From assembly GCA_041690355.1 (NCBI GenBank), contig JAWLHK010000002.1:186001-250000 (forward strand): a DNA stretch of 64,000 bases, read 5' to 3'. Below, piece by piece: positions 1 through 8,454 of the stretch. A program made the translations under genes and the position numbers. Each line of letters begins with the position of its first letter. Positions within the stretch are counted from its first letter, which is position 1. The notes beneath the pieces are model-generated. The model did not search any database. It was not told the origin of the DNA and was given only the letters and a program-made list of their open reading frames with translations. The DNA is from JAWLHK01 sp041690355 [NCBI: bacterium]. GTDB lineage: Bacteria > J088 > JAWLBW01.

Positions 1-256
1 CGAGCCGTTGCAGCGCCGACCGAAACCGTTCCTGATCGCGCGCGAGCAGGGCCGCCTCTGTGGCGCCGACGGCCGCAGAAACGCTCTGTGCGTAAATCGA
101 GTCGGCCGTCCCGCGCAGACAGGACAGCTGCCGACGCATGCGTTCGGCACTCTCCGAATGACGAAGACGCCCGGCCGCGAGCCGGAGGTCGAGAACCGTC
201 TCGCGGATCTCGGCCTCGAACATGGCCAGGGCATCCTGCGGGACGGATGCGATCAT
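1..256 (-). CDS. Hpt/CheA-P1-like helical protein, N-terminal fragment (runs off the left edge)
   Basis: An open frame starts at ATG 256 and stays open to base 1 (85 codons seen). Its start overlaps the stop of the upstream receiver gene as ATGA, so it belongs to the same minus-strand operon. The visible part is a predicted amphipathic helical segment (MFEAEIRETVLDLRLAAGRL, then RMRRQLSCLRGTADSI), resembling the first two helices of an Hpt/CheA P1 domain. At the place where Hpt domains carry the phosphoaccepting His (HxLKGxA), this one reads SCLRGTA, so the usual His is absent. It may be a degenerate Hpt, a pseudo-Hpt adaptor, or simply a coiled helical protein. The C-terminal part is not visible, so a full CheA-like kinase cannot be excluded. 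Confidence 0.5.
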   Translation of the reverse strand, partial: MIASVPQDALAMFEAEIRETVLDLRLAAGRLRHSESAERMRRQLSCLRGTADSIYAQSVSAAVGATEAALLARDQERFRSALQRL

Positions 257-678
257 ATGGCCATCCCCGAGAGGACGTTGCGGGCAACGGACACGGCGTG
301 GTCCCGGTCGGCCTTGGCGACAAGATGAAGCCGCGCGTGGTCGACCCCCTCGACATCGGCTCGCTCACCCGTCTTGACCATCGAGCTTACGACCATGACC
401 GGAAGCTTCGTGTCGAGCGCATGCGCGCGGGCGGCCAGCTTCCAGCCGTCGAGGCCGGGCATGTCGATGTCGGTAATGAGCAGGTCAAAGCGGATCGCCT
501 TGAGCAACTGCAGCGCCTGTTGACCGTCACGGGCCGTGACGATGCGCAGACCGGCTGTATCTGCGTGCAGAGCCTGCGCAATCTCTTCCGGGGTATCGCC
601 CTTGATCGGCGCGGCGCCAAGGGCGTACATCCACAGCGCGCGCTGGGTAGGGCTGTCGTCGACAATGAGAATTACCAT
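253..678 (-). CDS. Receiver-only response regulator with an insertion after helix 1
   Basis: A 141-residue protein that is a single CheY-like receiver. The acidic pair is in LIVDD near the N-terminus, the phosphoacceptor is D70 (LLITDIDMPG), and the conserved Lys is K122 (LVAKADR). D70 sits about 15 residues later than normal (about 53) because a loop, roughly residues 21-38, is inserted between helix 1 and strand 2. There is no output domain. ATG 678 is preceded by GGGAG and overlaps the end of the EAL gene (ATGGTAA); its own stop overlaps the next start. Likely role: phosphorelay intermediate or CheY-like effector within this signalling operon. The cognate kinase is presumably the large kinase at 3279-7244 (inferred). 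Confidence 0.85.
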   Translation of the reverse strand: MVILIVDDSPTQRALWMYALGAAPIKGDTPEEIAQALHADTAGLRIVTARDGQQALQLLKAIRFDLLITDIDMPGLDGWKLAARAHALDTKLPVMVVSSMVKTGERADVEGVDHARLHLVAKADRDHAVSVARNVLSGMAI

Positions 679-1442
679 GTTTGACTCCCAGGGGTTGAGA
701 AGTGAGTCTGAAGCTCTTCTGGATGGACCGGAGGCTGAAAGACGAATCCCTGCACGAAGCGGAAACCAAGACGGGCCGCCGCGTCCAGATCCGCGGGCGT
801 CTCGATCCCCTCGGCATAGACGTCCACGCCGAGGCGCTCGCCGAGGGCAAGCAGCATTTCGGCCATGGCCTGCCGGCGCGGTGAGCGGGCCAGGTCGATG
901 AGCAGGGGCCGGCCGATTTTCAGAATGTCGAAGGGACCGTCGACGACGACGTCGAGGTTGGCCGACCCGCACCCGACATCGTCGAGGGCGATGCGGAAGC
1001 CGCTTGCCTGGAGGGATTCGAGGCGGCGGAAAAAGCGGCGGTCCCGGGAAGGCAGCGCATTCTCGATGATCTCGAACACGACGTTGGCGCGCGGGATCCC
1101 GAATGCGTCGCAGACGGCTTCGGCGAGGACAACGAAGTCGTCGTCGAACGTCAGGGTCCACCCATGCAGGTTGACCATGACCGGCCGCGGCTCGGCGATG
1201 CGCCGGCTCGACTCGAGGGCGGCGGTGATGCAGAGCCGGTCGATGCCCGCGATGCGGTGTTTTCTGCGCACGTACTCGAACAGGATGTCCGGCTTCTCGA
1301 GATTCGTATCGCGCGGGCCCCTTGTGAGCGCCTCGTAGGCCACGGCGCTCCAGCCCTGCTCGTCGAGTCGGCACACGGGTTGGAACCGGGTCGAGACGGC
1401 GTTGGGCCGGTAGAGCTGCTCGAGCAGATCGTTCTCAGGCAC
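672..1442 (-). CDS. Stand-alone EAL-domain protein (cyclic-di-GMP phosphodiesterase)
   Basis: 256 residues, essentially one EAL domain. Family catalytic and metal-binding positions are visible: YEALTRG (the EAL motif, E37), MVNLHG (Asn), FEIIEN (Glu), ALDDVGCG (two Asp), ILKIGR (Lys), AEGIE (Glu) and QGFVF (Gln). The set is complete enough to expect hydrolysis of c-di-GMP to pGpG; activity is inferred. There is no GGDEF, PAS or membrane segment, so it is cytoplasmic and must be controlled through partners. Its ends overlap receiver genes on both sides (8 nt and 7 nt), which argues for translational coupling and a joint role: receiver, EAL, receiver. Confidence 0.88.
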   Translation of the reverse strand: MPENDLLEQLYRPNAVSTRFQPVCRLDEQGWSAVAYEALTRGPRDTNLEKPDILFEYVRRKHRIAGIDRLCITAALESSRRIAEPRPVMVNLHGWTLTFDDDFVVLAEAVCDAFGIPRANVVFEIIENALPSRDRRFFRRLESLQASGFRIALDDVGCGSANLDVVVDGPFDILKIGRPLLIDLARSPRRQAMAEMLLALGERLGVDVYAEGIETPADLDAAARLGFRFVQGFVFQPPVHPEELQTHFSTPGSQTW

Positions 1443-1821
1443 GTGCGCCGCCCTCGAGCATGGAATGAATCTGATCGGCCAGAAAATCGAGCGGCTGGGG
1501 CTTGGCCAGGAGGAGGTTCACCCCCATGTTTCTGGCCTCGGCCATGACGGGCGCGGTGCCGAAGGCGGTCAGCAGAATGACGGGAAGTGTCGGCGCCTTG
1601 TGCCGCGCAAGCTTGATGACTTCGAGCCCCTCGGCCCCCTGGACGCCCGTCAGGCGCAGGTCGGCAATCAGCAGATCGAAGTCTTCATGCAGGATGAGGG
1701 CCGCCGCTTCTTCTTCTTCGCGGGCGCACCAGGTGCGATAGCCCCGTTTCTGGAGATACCGGCTGAGGGCGAAGAGAATCGCCTGTTCGTCGTCGACGAT
1801 GAGAATGCGGGGTTGCGTCAT
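1435..1821 (-). CDS. Receiver-only response regulator
   Basis: 128 residues from ATG 1821 (MTQPRILIVDD). I chose this start because the receiver fold begins at once; the longer reading frame adds 26 residues with no receiver similarity. The phosphoacceptor is D54 (LLIADLRL), the conserved Thr is in LLTAFGT, and the Lys is K107 (LLLAKPQP). There is no output domain. The gene lies 130 nt after the NtrC-type regulator, with a strong hairpin between them, and its end overlaps the EAL gene by 8 nt. It probably passes phosphoryl groups to, or regulates, the EAL protein (inferred from coupling). Confidence 0.87.
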   Translation of the reverse strand: MTQPRILIVDDEQAILFALSRYLQKRGYRTWCAREEEEAAALILHEDFDLLIADLRLTGVQGAEGLEVIKLARHKAPTLPVILLTAFGTAPVMAEARNMGVNLLLAKPQPLDFLADQIHSMLEGGARA

Positions 1822-1902
1822 GGCGAGCGGCCATGCAGCGAAAGGCGTGCCAGCCTGCGCTCCGGGGAGAAAAGGGGCTTTCTCCCGGCGTTTTTCCACA
1901 AT

Positions 1903-1934
1903 TCGGATTCCAGATTCTAAAATCTGGAATCCGA
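1903..1934. repeat. Perfect 14-bp inverted repeat (hairpin) inside the signalling operon
   Basis: TCGGATTCCAGATT (1903-1916) and its exact reverse complement (1921-1934) flank a 4-nt loop, CTAA. It lies 17 nt beyond the stop of the NtrC-type regulator. Neither strand has a T-run after it, so it is not a standard terminator. It could be an RNA-processing or mRNA-stability element, or a remnant of a small mobile repeat. It is AT-richer than its surroundings. Confidence 0.75.
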
Positions 1935-1951
1935 GCGGCGCGTGGGGCGGC

Positions 1952-3301
1952 TCAGGATTCCTTGAGGCCGAACTGCTTCAGCTTGTTGTAGGCCGAGCTT
2001 CTGGAAATGCCGAGGATCTCGGCCGTAAGCTGCACGTTCTCACCGGTGTGGCGGAAGACGGAGGTAAAGTGCTCGCGCTCGATCTCGGCGAGCGTGGCCA
2101 GGCGCGGACCTTGGTGGGGTGACGTGACGGGGGGCGTCGCCGCCGAGGGAAGAACGAGGGCCTCCACGTCGACCACCGTCCCCTGCACGCGCAGGAGAGC
2201 GCGCTCGAGAACATTGCGAAGTTCACGGATGTTGCCCGGCCAGTCGTAGCGCTTCAACTTTTCCAGGGCCGCCGACGTGAGGGTGGGGGGCGAGCGGGAG
2301 AGGCCGGGTGCGAGCGCGGCTACGATCTTTTCGGCAAGAAACGGGATGTCCTCGGCCCGCTGCCGCAGCGGCGGCAGCGCGATGGGAAAGGCGCTGATCC
2401 GATAAAACAGGTCCTGCCGGAAGGCGCCCTCCGCCGCCCGTGTCTGGAGGGGATGGTGCGTGGCAAAGATGAGCCGTACATCGGCTACCTTTTCGCGAAC
2501 CGAGCCCAGGCGGCGGAACCGGCGATCTTCGATGACCTTGAGCAGTTTGGCCTGCACGCGAAGGTCGATATCGCCGATTTCGTCGAGAAAGAGAGTGCCG
2601 TGTTGGGCGACTTCGAGCAAGCCCGGTTTCGCGGCCACCGCCCCGGTGAAGGCGCCCTTCTCATGGCCGAAGAGTTCGCTCTCGAGAAACTCGGGCGTCA
2701 GGCCGGCGCAGTTCAGATCCACAAAGGGTTCTTCGCCGCGGCTGCTCTGCTCGTGCAGCCAGCGGGCGAGCACCCCTTTGCCGCTCCCGGTCTCGCCAAG
2801 CAGCAGGATCGGCCCCTGGCCCTGAAGGGCGCTCTCGGCTTCTACACGCAGCCGCTGCGAGGCCGGGCCCGGGCCCGCGAAGGGGTCCTGTTCGGCCGCG
2901 GGGCGGCTGCGCACGGCCGCGGCCTCCTTCTGCCGGCTGCGGCGCGCACTGTGCAGGCGATCGAGAATGGTGGCCAGAGAAGGGAGATCGACCGGCTTCG
3001 TCAGAAAGTGGTCTGCGCCGGCCTGCATGGCGCGCACGGCAAGGTCGACCGTCGCATGACCGGTCAGAATGATGAAGGGGATCGCTTCTTCGAGTGCGCG
3101 CACCCGTTCGAGGAGGCGCAGTGCGTCGCCGTCGGGCAAGGAGAAGTCCGAGACGATCCAGTGCGGCGGATTCGCTTCGAGCGATCGCAGCGCCGCCTCG
3201 ATCGTATCGGCCTCCTGCACGTCGATGTTGCGCCCTGCGAGAAATCGTCTGACACCGAAACGCACGGCGGCGTCGTCTTCAACCAGCAACAGAGAATTCA
3301 T
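1952..3301 (-). CDS. NtrC-family sigma-54-dependent response regulator
   Basis: 449 residues: an N-terminal receiver (LLLVEDD; phosphoacceptor D52 in IVSDFSLPDG; Lys in LTKPVD), a central AAA+ domain with Walker A GETGSGKG, the sigma-54 contact motif GAFTGA and Walker B FLDEIG, and a C-terminal Fis-type helix-turn-helix (LTAEILGISRSSAYNKL). It should activate transcription from sigma-54 promoters when phosphorylated. ATG 3301 overlaps the 3' end of the large kinase gene by 23 nt, so that kinase is its likely partner. No convincing sigma-54 promoter (TGGCAC-N5-TTGC) was found beside the operon, so its targets may lie elsewhere. The domain set is complete and of normal length. Confidence 0.93.
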   Translation of the reverse strand: MNSLLLVEDDAAVRFGVRRFLAGRNIDVQEADTIEAALRSLEANPPHWIVSDFSLPDGDALRLLERVRALEEAIPFIILTGHATVDLAVRAMQAGADHFLTKPVDLPSLATILDRLHSARRSRQKEAAAVRSRPAAEQDPFAGPGPASQRLRVEAESALQGQGPILLLGETGSGKGVLARWLHEQSSRGEEPFVDLNCAGLTPEFLESELFGHEKGAFTGAVAAKPGLLEVAQHGTLFLDEIGDIDLRVQAKLLKVIEDRRFRRLGSVREKVADVRLIFATHHPLQTRAAEGAFRQDLFYRISAFPIALPPLRQRAEDIPFLAEKIVAALAPGLSRSPPTLTSAALEKLKRYDWPGNIRELRNVLERALLRVQGTVVDVEALVLPSAATPPVTSPHQGPRLATLAEIEREHFTSVFRHTGENVQLTAEILGISRSSAYNKLKQFGLKES

Positions 3302-6300
3302 GGCCGTCTGGGGGTGAAAGAGGGAGTTCCATGACGACGCGCGCGCCGCCGTCTTCGCGATTTTCGGCCGTGACGTTGCCGCCGTGGTGCTCGACGAAGC
3401 GCTGCACGATCGACAGGCCGAGTCCCGTCCCCCCGCGTCGGCGCGTGAAGAACGGCTCGAAGATCCGGTGCAGGTCGGCGGCCGGAAATCCGGGGCCTTG
3501 ATCCTCGATGACAAATCGCAACGGCCGTTCGCCGGTTCCGCGCGCAAGCCGCAGGCGCACCGTCGCGCCGGCCGGAGAGTGCTGGATCGCATTCTGAATC
3601 AGGTTTTCGAGCGCCTGCCGCAGCCGGGAGGCGTCGGCGCGAAACTTCCCGAGCCCCGGCTCTACGGACCACTCGAGGCGCACGTCGGCCGCGTGCGCGA
3701 GGGCCGAGCAGGACCGCACCGCGTCGCCGACCAGTGCGGCGGGAGCGCAATCGGCAATGTCCAGTTCGCGCGGCCGCCCGTAGTCGAGCAGCTCGCTGGC
3801 CAGCGATTGCAACCGGTCGACGGCCGAACGCAGCACGGTGACATACTCGGCGATCTCGGGAAGCTCGGCGAACTCCTGATTCATGGCGTCGAGGCAGGCC
3901 GAGATGCTGAAGAGCGGATTCCGTACTTCGTGCGACACGCCGGCGACGATGCGCCCGAGGGCCGACATGGTTTCTGCGTGCCGCACCTTCTGCTCGAGCT
4001 CGACGCGTGAGGTGACGTCGCGCGCGAGCAGAATCATGCGGCGTTCGCCGCCGGGACCTTGAAACACGGTCGCCGCGACCTCCCAGGCGCGCCCCGATTC
4101 GCAGTCGGCAACCTGACGGGCCGCGGGAGCCGACGTGGCGGCCGCCTGGTCGAGACAGATCCGGAGCGAGGCCCACGGTTCGGCCTTACCGTAGTCGGCC
4201 AGGGTATTCGAATGGGCCCGGTTTACCGAGCGTGAGCGCAGCAGGCGCCCGGCCTCGTTACTGCGCGTCAGGTGTCCGGTGGCGTCGGCGATGAATACGG
4301 GAAAGTCGACGGCGTCAAAGGTCTTGCGCCACTCCAGTTCGCTCACCTCGATGGCCGCCCGCAGGCTGCGCTCGGCCTCTTCGAGCAGGGCGCGCTGGGT
4401 CACGTCGCGCAGAAAGACCGTGAAAAGTACGGTTCCGTCCTGAATGAGCTTCGATACCGACGCTTCGGCAGGAAACTCTTCACCGCTCCTGCGGCGGCCA
4501 TGAATGCCGCGCCGCCCGTTCATCGCGCGCGACGATACCCCCTGGCCCTCGAAGCGGCGTACAGCCTCGGCGTGGGTTTCTGCATGCCGGTCGGGGAGCA
4601 GTCTGGAGAGCGGCATCCCCAGAGCTTCGTCGGCGGAATAGCCGAAGATACGCTCGGCGGCCTTGTTGAAGAGGACAATCCTATGCGCTGCATCCATGGT
4701 GATGATGGCGTCGTCGGCGAGTTCAAGAATCCCCTGCAGACGCTCGCGCGACTTCAGCAGGTCGCGCTCGGCCTTGCGCTGGTGAGTGATGTCCCGTGCG
4801 CTCCCCATGAGGTGGGTACAGCGCCCGGCGCCGTCGAAGATCGGCGTCAGCCGCGTCTCGACCTGCACCTGGCCGGCGGGGAGGGAGACCGATTCTTCGT
4901 AGACGATCGGCGCGCCGGCGTGCAGGGCTTCTCGGTACTTCCCGATCACGAATCGGGCGGCCTCGGGCGGGAGAATATCTTCGATGTACCTGCCCAGCAG
5001 CTGGTCTTCACCCAGCCCGGTCCGCTGCAGATAGGCGTTGTTCACCGATACGCAACGGAAGCGATCGTTCTCCTCGACTTCCATGAGAAAGATCAGATCG
5101 GAAGTCGCCTGGTAGATGAGCGAGAGGCGCTGTTCGCTTTCGCGCAGGGCCTTCTCGACCATGCCGCGGCGCCGGATGTCCTCGGCGAGGCGCTCGTTGG
5201 CCTCGGCGAGCTGCACGGTGCGCTCTACGACCTTGTGCTCCAGCTCCTGGCCGAGCTCCCGAAGCCACTCTTCGACGATCTTCTGTTCCGTGATCTCACT
5301 GTGCGCAATGACCGCGCGGACGGGTCCGTCGTCGGGAAATTTGGTGATGCGGACCACATACCAGGCGGTGCGTGGCGGCACGCTCAATGAATACTCGTAT
5401 ATGAACTCTTCGCGCACCCCCGCGAGAACTTCGCGCAGCCCGCGGGCGACCTCTGCGGCCGCCTCATCTCCCTGATCTGCGGCGGCATCGCACACCGACA
5501 GATAGTTGGCTCCCCCGCCTGTTGCAAGGGGATCGCCGCCGTTGCGTTCTGAAAAGCGTCGCCAGGATGCATTCGTGCGCAGGATGGCGCCGTTCTCGTC
5601 GACGATCGCAATCTGCGCCGTGAGCGCATCGACGGTCGCCTTCGCAAACCGCTCTGACTCGGCCAGCGCAGTCTCTGCGGCGCGCCGCCGCTCTTCTTCG
5701 GCAAGCAGACCGAGCATATAAGACGCGTCGGTGACCAGCCGCTCGAGGTTGCCGTGGTCAATAACCCCGGCGATGGCCTCGCGCAGCCCGCTGATGTGCA
5801 GAACGTAGCGAATCTGAGCCCCGTCCATGAGCGGAACCGCGAAGCAGAAATCTTTGCTCCTGTCTGCCTCCGAGACCAGGTAGCGTTCGCCCGCCAGCAG
5901 GCTCGTGGCCATTTCGGGGTGCGCGGCGAGCACATAGGGCTGCACCGTGGCGTGGCGCGGGTAAACGTGCTGGGGCATCACTTCGCCGCGCTGATTCAGA
6001 CGGCCGAACCAGACTCTGCGAAAACCTGCTTCTTCGACCAGGATACGGCCAAGTTCGCCGAAGAGGGCCTCGCTCGAACGGCTGCGCAGAATCGCGGCGT
6101 TGAGGATGGCGTAAAGGGTATTCAGGCGGCGCATGGCTTCGAGTCGAGCATCGGCCGCTTTGCGTTCGCGAATGTCGCGGACGATCATCTGCAAGTAGCC
6201 GTCGCTCAGCCGGCGCGCGCTGATTTCGACGTCAAGCGGACGGCTGCGCGAGACGATGCTGCGCTCTCCGCTGCAGGTCTCGCCCGCTTCGAGCCGGTGC

Positions 6301-7244
6301 AGGAGTTCGGCATCCATGAGGCCGATCTCGCCGGGATCGCGGGAGAGCAGGGTGTCGCGTGACTGCTCCAGAAGATTGCAGGCTGCAAGATTCGCGTCGA
6401 CCAGATACCTCCCGTCAGGCGAGAACAGAACGATAGCGTCGGCAGCCTGCTCGATCAGACTTCGATAGCGCTCTTCGCTTTCGCGCAGCTCCTGCCGGTT
6501 GGCCTGAATGCGTGCGGCCATGGCATCGAATGCGCTGCCGATGTGCCCCAGTTCGTCGCCGCCACTGACATCGGAGCGCGCATGGTCGTCACCATCGGCG
6601 AACGCGGCGGCGGCGCGCGCAATGCGATGAACCCGCCGGGTAAGCAGAAGATCGAGAAGCAGCCACAGGGCGAACGCTATCAGCGTGACCAGCGCCGCCG
6701 TCAGCAGCATGGTCTGCTGCGCCTCCCACAGGCTGCGCTCATTCAGGTGGGCCAGATCGAATTCGACGTACAGCGTGCCGAGCGTATTGTTACCGAGAAT
6801 GACAGGGAAGTTGGCGATCCGCAGCCCCGATTCGGCGGTCGCCCACGAAACTTCGTTCACGTCCTCGCGCAAGAGCAACGGGTGGGAAGCCAGCGCCGGC
6901 GGGCCCGCGCCGTCGGCGGCCGCCCGACGGCCGACCATATCGAGGCGGGTGGCCGCCATGACCGTCCCGTCGGGCGCGAAAAGGGCGGCCATGCGGACGT
7001 CGGGGATCGTCGCGATCAGAGCGACCTCGCGCCCCACCATCTCGTTGTCGTTGCTGCGCAGCAGGTATTCCAGTGTCGTGCGCAGCCGGTTGAGCTCGGC
7101 GGTGTGGTTGGCAAGCACGGCTTCTTCGGTGCGCTCATGCCGGAGAACCGTGAGGAGATAGGAGATGGCCCCCGAGCCCGCGAGCGAGAATACGAGCAGG
7201 CTCATGGGGATCAGAACGCGAAGCGGAGGAATCAGCCGCGTCAT
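3279..7244 (-). CDS. Large membrane-bound multi-PAS/GAF histidine kinase
   Basis: 1321 residues. Order: an N-terminal transmembrane helix (about 11-31), an extracytoplasmic region of about 140 residues, a second helix (about 178-200), HAMP, PAS, a GAF-like segment, at least four further PAS domains, then HisKA (VSHEVRNPL, phosphoacceptor H1105) and HATPase (NLIQNAIQHS, DQGPGFP, TGLGLSI). No receiver is fused, consistent with the separate NtrC-type regulator directly downstream. ATG 7244 overlaps the stop of the upstream substrate-binding lipoprotein (ATGA). This suggests a ligand-loaded lipoprotein could talk to the kinase's extracytoplasmic domain; that is inference from gene order. The PAS count is from sequence pattern and could be off by one. 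Confidence 0.93.
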   Translation of the reverse strand: MTRLIPPLRVLIPMSLLVFSLAGSGAISYLLTVLRHERTEEAVLANHTAELNRLRTTLEYLLRSNDNEMVGREVALIATIPDVRMAALFAPDGTVMAATRLDMVGRRAAADGAGPPALASHPLLLREDVNEVSWATAESGLRIANFPVILGNNTLGTLYVEFDLAHLNERSLWEAQQTMLLTAALVTLIAFALWLLLDLLLTRRVHRIARAAAAFADGDDHARSDVSGGDELGHIGSAFDAMAARIQANRQELRESEERYRSLIEQAADAIVLFSPDGRYLVDANLAACNLLEQSRDTLLSRDPGEIGLMDAELLHRLEAGETCSGERSIVSRSRPLDVEISARRLSDGYLQMIVRDIRERKAADARLEAMRRLNTLYAILNAAILRSRSSEALFGELGRILVEEAGFRRVWFGRLNQRGEVMPQHVYPRHATVQPYVLAAHPEMATSLLAGERYLVSEADRSKDFCFAVPLMDGAQIRYVLHISGLREAIAGVIDHGNLERLVTDASYMLGLLAEEERRRAAETALAESERFAKATVDALTAQIAIVDENGAILRTNASWRRFSERNGGDPLATGGGANYLSVCDAAADQGDEAAAEVARGLREVLAGVREEFIYEYSLSVPPRTAWYVVRITKFPDDGPVRAVIAHSEITEQKIVEEWLRELGQELEHKVVERTVQLAEANERLAEDIRRRGMVEKALRESEQRLSLIYQATSDLIFLMEVEENDRFRCVSVNNAYLQRTGLGEDQLLGRYIEDILPPEAARFVIGKYREALHAGAPIVYEESVSLPAGQVQVETRLTPIFDGAGRCTHLMGSARDITHQRKAERDLLKSRERLQGILELADDAIITMDAAHRIVLFNKAAERIFGYSADEALGMPLSRLLPDRHAETHAEAVRRFEGQGVSSRAMNGRRGIHGRRRSGEEFPAEASVSKLIQDGTVLFTVFLRDVTQRALLEEAERSLRAAIEVSELEWRKTFDAVDFPVFIADATGHLTRSNEAGRLLRSRSVNRAHSNTLADYGKAEPWASLRICLDQAAATSAPAARQVADCESGRAWEVAATVFQGPGGERRMILLARDVTSRVELEQKVRHAETMSALGRIVAGVSHEVRNPLFSISACLDAMNQEFAELPEIAEYVTVLRSAVDRLQSLASELLDYGRPRELDIADCAPAALVGDAVRSCSALAHAADVRLEWSVEPGLGKFRADASRLRQALENLIQNAIQHSPAGATVRLRLARGTGERPLRFVIEDQGPGFPAADLHRIFEPFFTRRRGGTGLGLSIVQRFVEHHGGNVTAENREDGGARVVMELPLSPPDGHEFSVAG

Positions 7245-8206
7245 GGATAAACCTCGCGGACTTCGTCGCGATGCGGGATGAAGCGATCGAGCTGCGCGGG
7301 GTGATGCAGCAGCCCGCGGTTGAGCATGAATGTCTGGACGCGTTCGGCGGTCACGGAAAGCGGAGCGGGCGAGGTCGGGTCAAACGCTCCCAGGCTCTCC
7401 GGCGGATCGAAGAAGCGGATGGTGCCAAAAGCGTCTTCAGCATCGCCGATGGGCGTCCCCCGGCGTCTTTCGAGCAGCCCATGAGCCCGTGCGGGGGACA
7501 CGCGCAGAAACTGCACACCCCGGTACCAGGCGGCCACCATGCGGCGGAGCGTCTCGCGGCGGCTGTCCAGGAGCGCGCGACGGACGAGAAGGACGTCGAC
7601 GATTTCTCCGGGGAGAGAGCGGCTGTCGAACAGCTGTGTTCCCCCCAGATCGCGAAGAGCGCCGGCCATGGGCTCGAAGGTGACGACGGCATCGATCTCC
7701 GGGTCGTCAAACGCCTGGGAATGCGTTGTGGAATAGAGATCGCGAACCTTCACGTCGCCTGTCGTCAATCCGGCCGACTCGAGCGCGCGATGCAGCATGT
7801 AGGCACCTACGGCCGTCGGCTCCCGGGCCACGGTACGCCCTTTGAGGTCAGCGAGCGAACCGATACCGGCCCGGCCGATGATGGCGTCGGCCCCCTCAGA
7901 CACGCTGAGGGGGAGCAGCACGACGACGTCGGGATCCCATTGGGCCACGGTCAAGGCCTCGTCAAGGGTGAGCAGGGCCACATCGAGGAGACCGGTGCGA
8001 AACGCTCGAACCACGTCGGAATTCGCCAGGAAGTCGACCATACGCACGTCGGGAGGAAGCCAGCCCTGTTCCCTGGCCAGGTAGAACGGATCGTAGCCTG
8101 CCCAGATGATGTTTCCCATGCGCAGGGTGGGCGCGGGTTTCCGGACGCATCCGGGCAGGGAGAAAGCGAGCAGAAAGATGAGGGATACCCGCAGAATTGT
8201 GCGCAA
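7241..8206 (-). CDS. NMT1/SsuA-type substrate-binding lipoprotein, probable sensory partner of the kinase
   Basis: 321 residues from a TTG start at 8206. That start has a perfect GGAGGA (8212-8217) 5 nt upstream and gives a compact lipoprotein signal (RVSLIFLLAFSLPGC, lipid Cys20); the longer frame from 8296 would put 30 unlikely residues in front. The mature part follows the periplasmic type-2 binding-protein pattern of the NMT1/TauA/SsuA group (LRMGNIIWAGYDPFYLAREQ at the start; GRTVAREPTAVGAYMLHRAL later). No permease or ATPase gene is near, so transport is unlikely; it directly precedes and overlaps a membrane kinase gene. The ligand is unknown. Family members bind sulfonates, pyrimidines or similar small molecules. 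Confidence 0.85.
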   Translation of the reverse strand: MRTILRVSLIFLLAFSLPGCVRKPAPTLRMGNIIWAGYDPFYLAREQGWLPPDVRMVDFLANSDVVRAFRTGLLDVALLTLDEALTVAQWDPDVVVLLPLSVSEGADAIIGRAGIGSLADLKGRTVAREPTAVGAYMLHRALESAGLTTGDVKVRDLYSTTHSQAFDDPEIDAVVTFEPMAGALRDLGGTQLFDSRSLPGEIVDVLLVRRALLDSRRETLRRMVAAWYRGVQFLRVSPARAHGLLERRRGTPIGDAEDAFGTIRFFDPPESLGAFDPTSPAPLSVTAERVQTFMLNRGLLHHPAQLDRFIPHRDEVREVYP

Positions 8207-8211
8207 GCCGG

Positions 8212-8264
8212 TCCTCCGAAAAGGCAGGGGAAGATATTGTGCGACAATCGCGCCGAGGGGCAAA
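8212..8264 (-). promoter_or_regulatory. Probable promoter, inverted repeat and ribosome-binding site of the signalling operon
   Basis: On the minus strand there is a -35-like TTGCCC (8264-8259), an 18-nt spacer and a -10-like CAATAT (8240-8235), leaving a leader of about 20 nt that contains GGAGGA (8217-8212). An inverted repeat, ATTGT-GCG-ACAAT (8237-8249), overlaps the -10 element and could be an operator. The match to consensus is moderate. Three GTTAC/GTAAC words lie further upstream (8323, 8347, 8372). Confidence 0.45.
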
Positions 8265-8454
8265 GCCACCGGATCGACTTTTGCGCGATTCCGCACCCCT
8301 TGCGGGCGGCAGGCGACTCCACCGTTACATGGCTGAATCGTGGCCTGTAACGAAACGTGCCGAAGTGCGTCGTTACGCTACGCTCTGGGCATGCCGTACG
8401 CTCCCTGCTGCCGGGGTGGGACCGAGGCCGTGGTCGCGTGTGTCGCGAGTCCGT

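Noticed and set aside
3301-3592. Longer start for the NtrC-type regulator (adds 97 residues)
   Set aside because: The extra part lies within the kinase gene's coding region and has no receiver similarity; the fold begins at the ATG at 3301.
8340-8450. GC-rich intergenic stretch examined for a small RNA (SRP RNA or tRNA)
   Set aside because: No GGTCAGGYCCGGAAGG-type SRP core, no T-loop and no acceptor-stem pairing could be found.
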